From UBA2402 sp044371005 (GTDB taxonomy: Bacteria; Planctomycetota; Phycisphaerae; Phycisphaerales; UBA1924), in the NCBI GenBank assembly GCA_044371005.1, contig JBILUL010000099.1, positions 1 to 17,583 on the forward strand: a stretch of 17,583 nt of DNA. The letters run 5' to 3'. Shown here one piece after another: positions 15,364 to 17,583 of the stretch. The position numbers and the translations under genes were made by a program. Within the stretch, counting starts at the first letter, position 1; every line of letters starts with the position of its first letter. The notes beneath the pieces were generated by a model. It was not told the DNA's origin. It did not search any database and saw only the letters and a list, made by a program, of their open reading frames with translations.

Positions 15364-15437
15364 TAGCGGGGCGAGGATTTGAACCTAGAACCTTCGGGTT
15401 ATGAACCCGACGAGCGACCGGGCTGCTCCACCCCGCA
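15364..15437 (-). tRNA. Initiator tRNA-fMet (anticodon CAT)
   Basis: 74 nt without encoded CCA. The reverse-strand fold has an acceptor stem with pairs 2-71 to 7-66 (GCGGGG/CCCCGC), D-stem GAGC/GCTC (A11-T24), anticodon stem TCGGG/CCCGA around loop TTCATAA, variable loop AGGTT, and T-arm CTAGG-TTCAAAT-CCTCG. Initiator marks are the three consecutive G-C pairs of the anticodon stem, the non-Watson-Crick 1-72 position (here T-T), and A11-T24. The T-stem has one mismatch (T50-C64). The terminator lies 12 bases past the 3' end. Confidence 0.93.
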
Positions 15438-15897
15438 GTCGCAGGTCTGGATGTCGGCCGCACTGCCGAGAACATCAATCTCGCCCGGTTCCTCAGGCCC
15501 CCGAAGGCCGTGCGCCTCGCCGCACCGTCGCGAGCACGTCCCGCATCGGAGGTGTCCCGGTGCCACTTCGTTCACTTCGGGCGTCCGAGCTCAGGGCAGC
15601 TTCCAGCTTCGGGCCATCGTCGCATCTCCATCGGTCATCGAGCGATTCCTCGACCTTCGCGTCGATCGGTGCGAGCCTCGCGTTGACGTTCGAGGCGACG
15701 CGATCGACGCACGGTAGATTCGCGGTTCGGAGGGAACATCGCTCGTGTGCACAATCCACCGATCGCCGCGATGCGTTCACATGCATCCGGTGTGCGACCA
15801 ACCGCGGCCCATTCGAGGAACTACCGCGGGTCGTTCGGGTTCATGCGATTCGCCGCAGGCAGTGACCGATGCGGCCCGAAGCGAACCGTGCTCGCCA
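15438..15897. other. 460 bp without a supported gene
   Basis: This region lies upstream of the tRNA on the reverse strand and past the DUF2924-like remnant. Open frames occur on both strands, but none has a start signal or known motif. A recombinase gene, the usual partner of DUF2924 genes, would be expected on this side, yet no recombinase motif is visible. Confidence 0.45.
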
Positions 15898-16065
15898 TCA
15901 AAGCAAACGGCCCCGGCTTCGTCGCCGGGGCCGCATCCACCAGGCGAGTATGCGAATCAGGTACGCACGGTGGCGAGTGCGGCACTTGTGGCCCAGCAGA
16001 TCTTCGTCCCCCTGCACAAGGTCGCCTGCGGTCATCTTGCCAAGGTCGTCGAGCGGTCGCTGCAT
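15898..16065 (-). pseudogene. Truncated DUF2924-like protein
   Basis: A 55-codon frame from the ATG at 16065 to the TGA at 15898-15900. Residues 6-45 fit the DUF2924 N-terminal pattern: L-x-x-MTAGDL, a ~13-residue acidic stretch, then RTRHRAYLIRILAWWM (family: (T/S)R(S/H)(R/K)xYLIRRIAWRLQ). DUF2924 proteins normally exceed 100 residues and sit next to a serine recombinase in mobile or phage-like cassettes. Here the frame ends inside a terminator hairpin (15909-15932) that supplies the last codons (RPRRRSRGRLL), so the C-terminal half is missing. The small gene at 16086-16325 lies 20 bp upstream, as expected for such a cassette. The family assignment is by recall of the pattern, not a search. 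Confidence 0.5.
15901..15932 (-). terminator. Rho-independent terminator, reverse strand
   Basis: GGCCCCGGC at 15909-15917 pairs perfectly with GCCGGGGCC at 15924-15932 (9 bp, loop TTCGTC). The reverse-strand tail is GTTTGCTTTG. It overlaps the 3' end of the DUF2924-like frame. Confidence 0.75.
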
Positions 16066-16085
16066 CAGGTGGGACCTTGAATCCC

Positions 16086-16325
16086 CTATCGCGTGGGCCG
16101 AGAGCGTGAACCCGCGGGCCGCGTTGCGACACTGAGCGCGGCTTCCGGCGAGCGTTCAAGTCCACCGCCGAGAGATCTGGCACGCTCGTCAATCGCCCGC
16201 TTGGGCCCGCCTGTCCGCGCCCGTGTGGCGAGAACGGCACACAGCACGCCACGCGCCAGGATGCTCGCGATCTCTGCGTCGCGCTCTGCGGGCGTCACGC
16301 TGTCCGGGTTCTTCGAGTGTGTCAC
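16086..16325 (-). CDS. Small protein of recombinase/DUF2924 cassettes
   Basis: 79 aa if started at the GTG at 16325; the frame is open upstream to 16763 but that part is not convincing. The segment DSVTPAERDAEIASILARGV near the start resembles the core of small hypothetical proteins (TPAER-x-x-E-(I/V)-ASILA-x-G(V/I)-x-R) found just upstream of DUF2924 and recombinase genes. The C-terminal GGLERSPEAALSV also fits their usual ending. No ribosome site is clear, and the normally basic residues after ILARGV are replaced by CAV, so it may be decaying. The DUF2924-like remnant follows after 20 bp. Confidence 0.45.
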   Translation of the reverse strand: MTHSKNPDSVTPAERDAEIASILARGVLCAVLATRARTGGPKRAIDERARSLGGGLERSPEAALSVATRPAGSRSRPTR

Positions 16326-16824
16326 GCGGCGGCTCTCGGGTTCGGTCGCCGCGACCTTCGCGGAATCGTCTTCGGGGTCCTGATGCAAACGCCGAAGCGC
16401 GTGCTCGCCGCAATGAACAGGCCGACGCGATCGGAACACCGTGGCGCGAACATCGCAGTCAAAGCAGTGGGGTTTGCGATCGCGCATCGAGCCAGGTCGC
16501 CCATTCACCCCCGCCCTCCCCCCCGTTCGCAAAAGAGACCTGGAGACTGTGCCCCGAGTTTTCCCGTGGTGAAACTCTGTCATCTGCCGGCGGCACTTAG
16601 CCCGAATTCCTTGGTGATTCTGCTCATCATCGGCATTGTCAAGCATCGCGCCGCGCCGGAATCGCAAGCCGTACGATGCGCCCGGAGAACGCTGACTACA
16701 TCGCCCGCTTCTCCGAGCGGAAGCGCGATACGGCCGAGGCGTTTGAAGATGTCGTTGCTTCAACGAGCCTTCAATGAAGCACTCTCATTTCGTCGTACCA
16801 AGACAACACCAAAGAAGGAAAGCC
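16326..16824. other. About 500 bp, no firm gene; possible 33-residue ORF
   Basis: The reverse-strand frame of the small cassette protein continues into this region without a credible start. On the forward strand, 16676-16777 encodes 33 residues beginning MRPENADYIARFSERKRD with plausible codon use. It has no ribosome site and may be a remnant. A purine-rich GAAGGAAAG lies just before the cupin gene and is its ribosome site. Confidence 0.35.
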
Positions 16825-17211
16825 ATGAGAATCGCAAAAAACGACATCAAAGCGCGGGTAAACGTGCCTGGCGCAATCGCCCGACAGGAACTGAATTTTG
16901 GCGACGCCAGCGGCTACGGGGCGATTGCCGGCGAGTACTTCTCGCTTGCCAAGGGCACTGACCTGGGGCCGCTGCTCAAAGGGCTGGAGTCAGATTTGTG
17001 CCAGTCGCCGCATTGGGGCTACATGATCGAAGGCCAGGTCACCGTGACGTATCGAAACGGCTCTGAAGAGGTTGTCTCGGGTGGCGACCTTTTCTACTGG
17101 CCGCCGGGACACACGGTGCGGGTGGGAGTGGACGCGGAAATCATTCTGTTCAGCCCACAGGCTGAACATTGCGCAGTGGTGGAGCATGTCGCGAAGAAAC
17201 TCAACCAGTGA
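16825..17211 (+). CDS. Small single-domain cupin protein
   Basis: 128 aa from the ATG at 16825, preceded by GAAGGAAAG; the frame is open 17 codons further left, but that ATG has no ribosome site. Residues 60-110 form a cupin beta-barrel. Motif 1 is reduced to PHWGYMIEGQVTV (one His, one Glu, Gly), and motif 2 is GGDLFYWPPGHTVRV with PPGH supplying the second His. The usual first-motif His pair is therefore incomplete, which leaves metal binding uncertain. Residues such as ESDLCQ just before motif 1 are of unknown role. It may bind a small ligand or act as an enzyme; no substrate can be named. The next gene is 71 bp downstream on the same strand. Confidence 0.88.
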   Translation: MRIAKNDIKARVNVPGAIARQELNFGDASGYGAIAGEYFSLAKGTDLGPLLKGLESDLCQSPHWGYMIEGQVTVTYRNGSEEVVSGGDLFYWPPGHTVRVGVDAEIILFSPQAEHCAVVEHVAKKLNQ

Positions 17212-17282
17212 GCCGCTGGCGGCGTTGAACAAGTCGCTGGTACACCAAGCCCATTCCGGAAAACGTTTGCCCAGCAAACAAC

Positions 17283-17583
17283 ATGACTGTTGAAACCGGC
17301 GGCAAACAGATTCTCCTTCATGGGCTGGCCCTCATTCTGGCCGGGCTGGTGTTTGGCTTTGCCCTGCCCTTGACGCCTTATCCCCGGCTCGCACTCGGCG
17401 CGCACATTCAGTTTGTCACCAACGGCATGTTGTTCGTGGTGCTGGCGATCGTCGTGCTCAAGGTGCCCCACCGCGCCGGCCCCAGATCGGTGCTTGTGAT
17501 TCTGGTGTCGGCGTGGCTGACGTGGCTCGTGCCCTTGTCCGAGGCCGCCAATGCATGGTGGGGTGCCAACCAGATGCTCCCGA
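17283..17583 (+). CDS. Multi-pass membrane protein, 5' part (hydroxylaminobenzene mutase-like?)
   Basis: 100 codons visible from the ATG at 17283 to the window edge. Three hydrophobic segments lie at about residues 10-28 (ILLHGLALILAGLVFGFAL), 44-60 (FVTNGMLFVVLAIVVLK) and 68-84 (SVLVILVSAWLTWLVPL). The pattern GLVFGFALP-x-x-x-x-PRLALGAHI-x-x-VTNGM resembles the four-helix membrane proteins of the hydroxylaminobenzene mutase group (G-x-x-NPR-x-GLSAHLEG-x-MNG), which rearrange hydroxylaminobenzene to aminophenol. This function is tentative: only part of the protein is visible, and related membrane proteins of unknown role exist. No strong ribosome site precedes the ATG. It may be co-transcribed with the cupin gene. 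Confidence 0.75.
   Translation, partial: MTVETGGKQILLHGLALILAGLVFGFALPLTPYPRLALGAHIQFVTNGMLFVVLAIVVLKVPHRAGPRSVLVILVSAWLTWLVPLSEAANAWWGANQMLP

Noticed and set aside
15493..15801. Reverse-strand frame where a serine recombinase would be expected
   Set aside because: It contains no recombinase motif (no catalytic-domain RxS or DNA-binding helix pattern) and reads like a random GC-rich frame.

Overview
The window (about 17.6 kb, GC-rich) looks like chromosomal DNA of a planctomycete, probably from the Phycisphaerae side of the phylum. This is inferred from a PEP-CTERM-type tail (VPTPG, glycine/leucine-rich hydrophobic stretch, RRRR), minor pilins with FTLVE-type N-termini, very large secreted repeat proteins, and tRNA and intergenic structure. 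No rRNA or single-copy marker is present, so the taxonomy is only a suggestion.

Layout, left to right. (1) 1-1746: two tandem forward DUF1254/DUF1214 paralogs, the first cut by the window edge. (2) 1914-6074: four reverse-strand minor-pilin genes. Three form a tight operon with ATGA overlaps (PilV-like, PilW-like, PilX-like; 6074 down to 4709). The fourth, GspH/FimT-like (2468-1914), is separated from them by a forward gene for a secreted beta-sandwich protein (2930-4288). (3) 6240-7238: about 1 kb without a convincing gene, containing a reverse-strand terminator. (4) 7239-7889: a small PEP-CTERM secreted protein with a good terminator. (5) 8000-15350: a tandem duplication. Each unit consists of a hairpin terminator, a ~235 bp conserved non-coding element, and a giant secreted protein gene with signal peptide, conserved N-terminal domain, seven 43-residue LVIVD-type blades, tail-fibre-like repeats and a shared C-terminal domain. 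The left copy carries two frameshifts and an extra ~380-residue repeat block; the right copy is intact (880 aa). (6) 15364-15437: initiator tRNA-fMet on the reverse strand, with its terminator. (7) 15898-16325: remnants of a DUF2924/small-protein cassette, of the kind that accompanies serine recombinases. (8) 16825-17583: a small cupin protein and the start of a multi-pass membrane protein that resembles hydroxylaminobenzene mutase.

The common theme is the cell envelope and exterior: most genes encode exported or membrane-anchored proteins (DUF1254, pilins, PEP-CTERM and beta-propeller/tail-fibre proteins). No gene set here forms a demonstrably new system. The items most worth following are the duplicated propeller/fibre locus with its paired upstream element, and the reverse-facing terminators, which imply reverse-strand transcripts with no recognisable gene.
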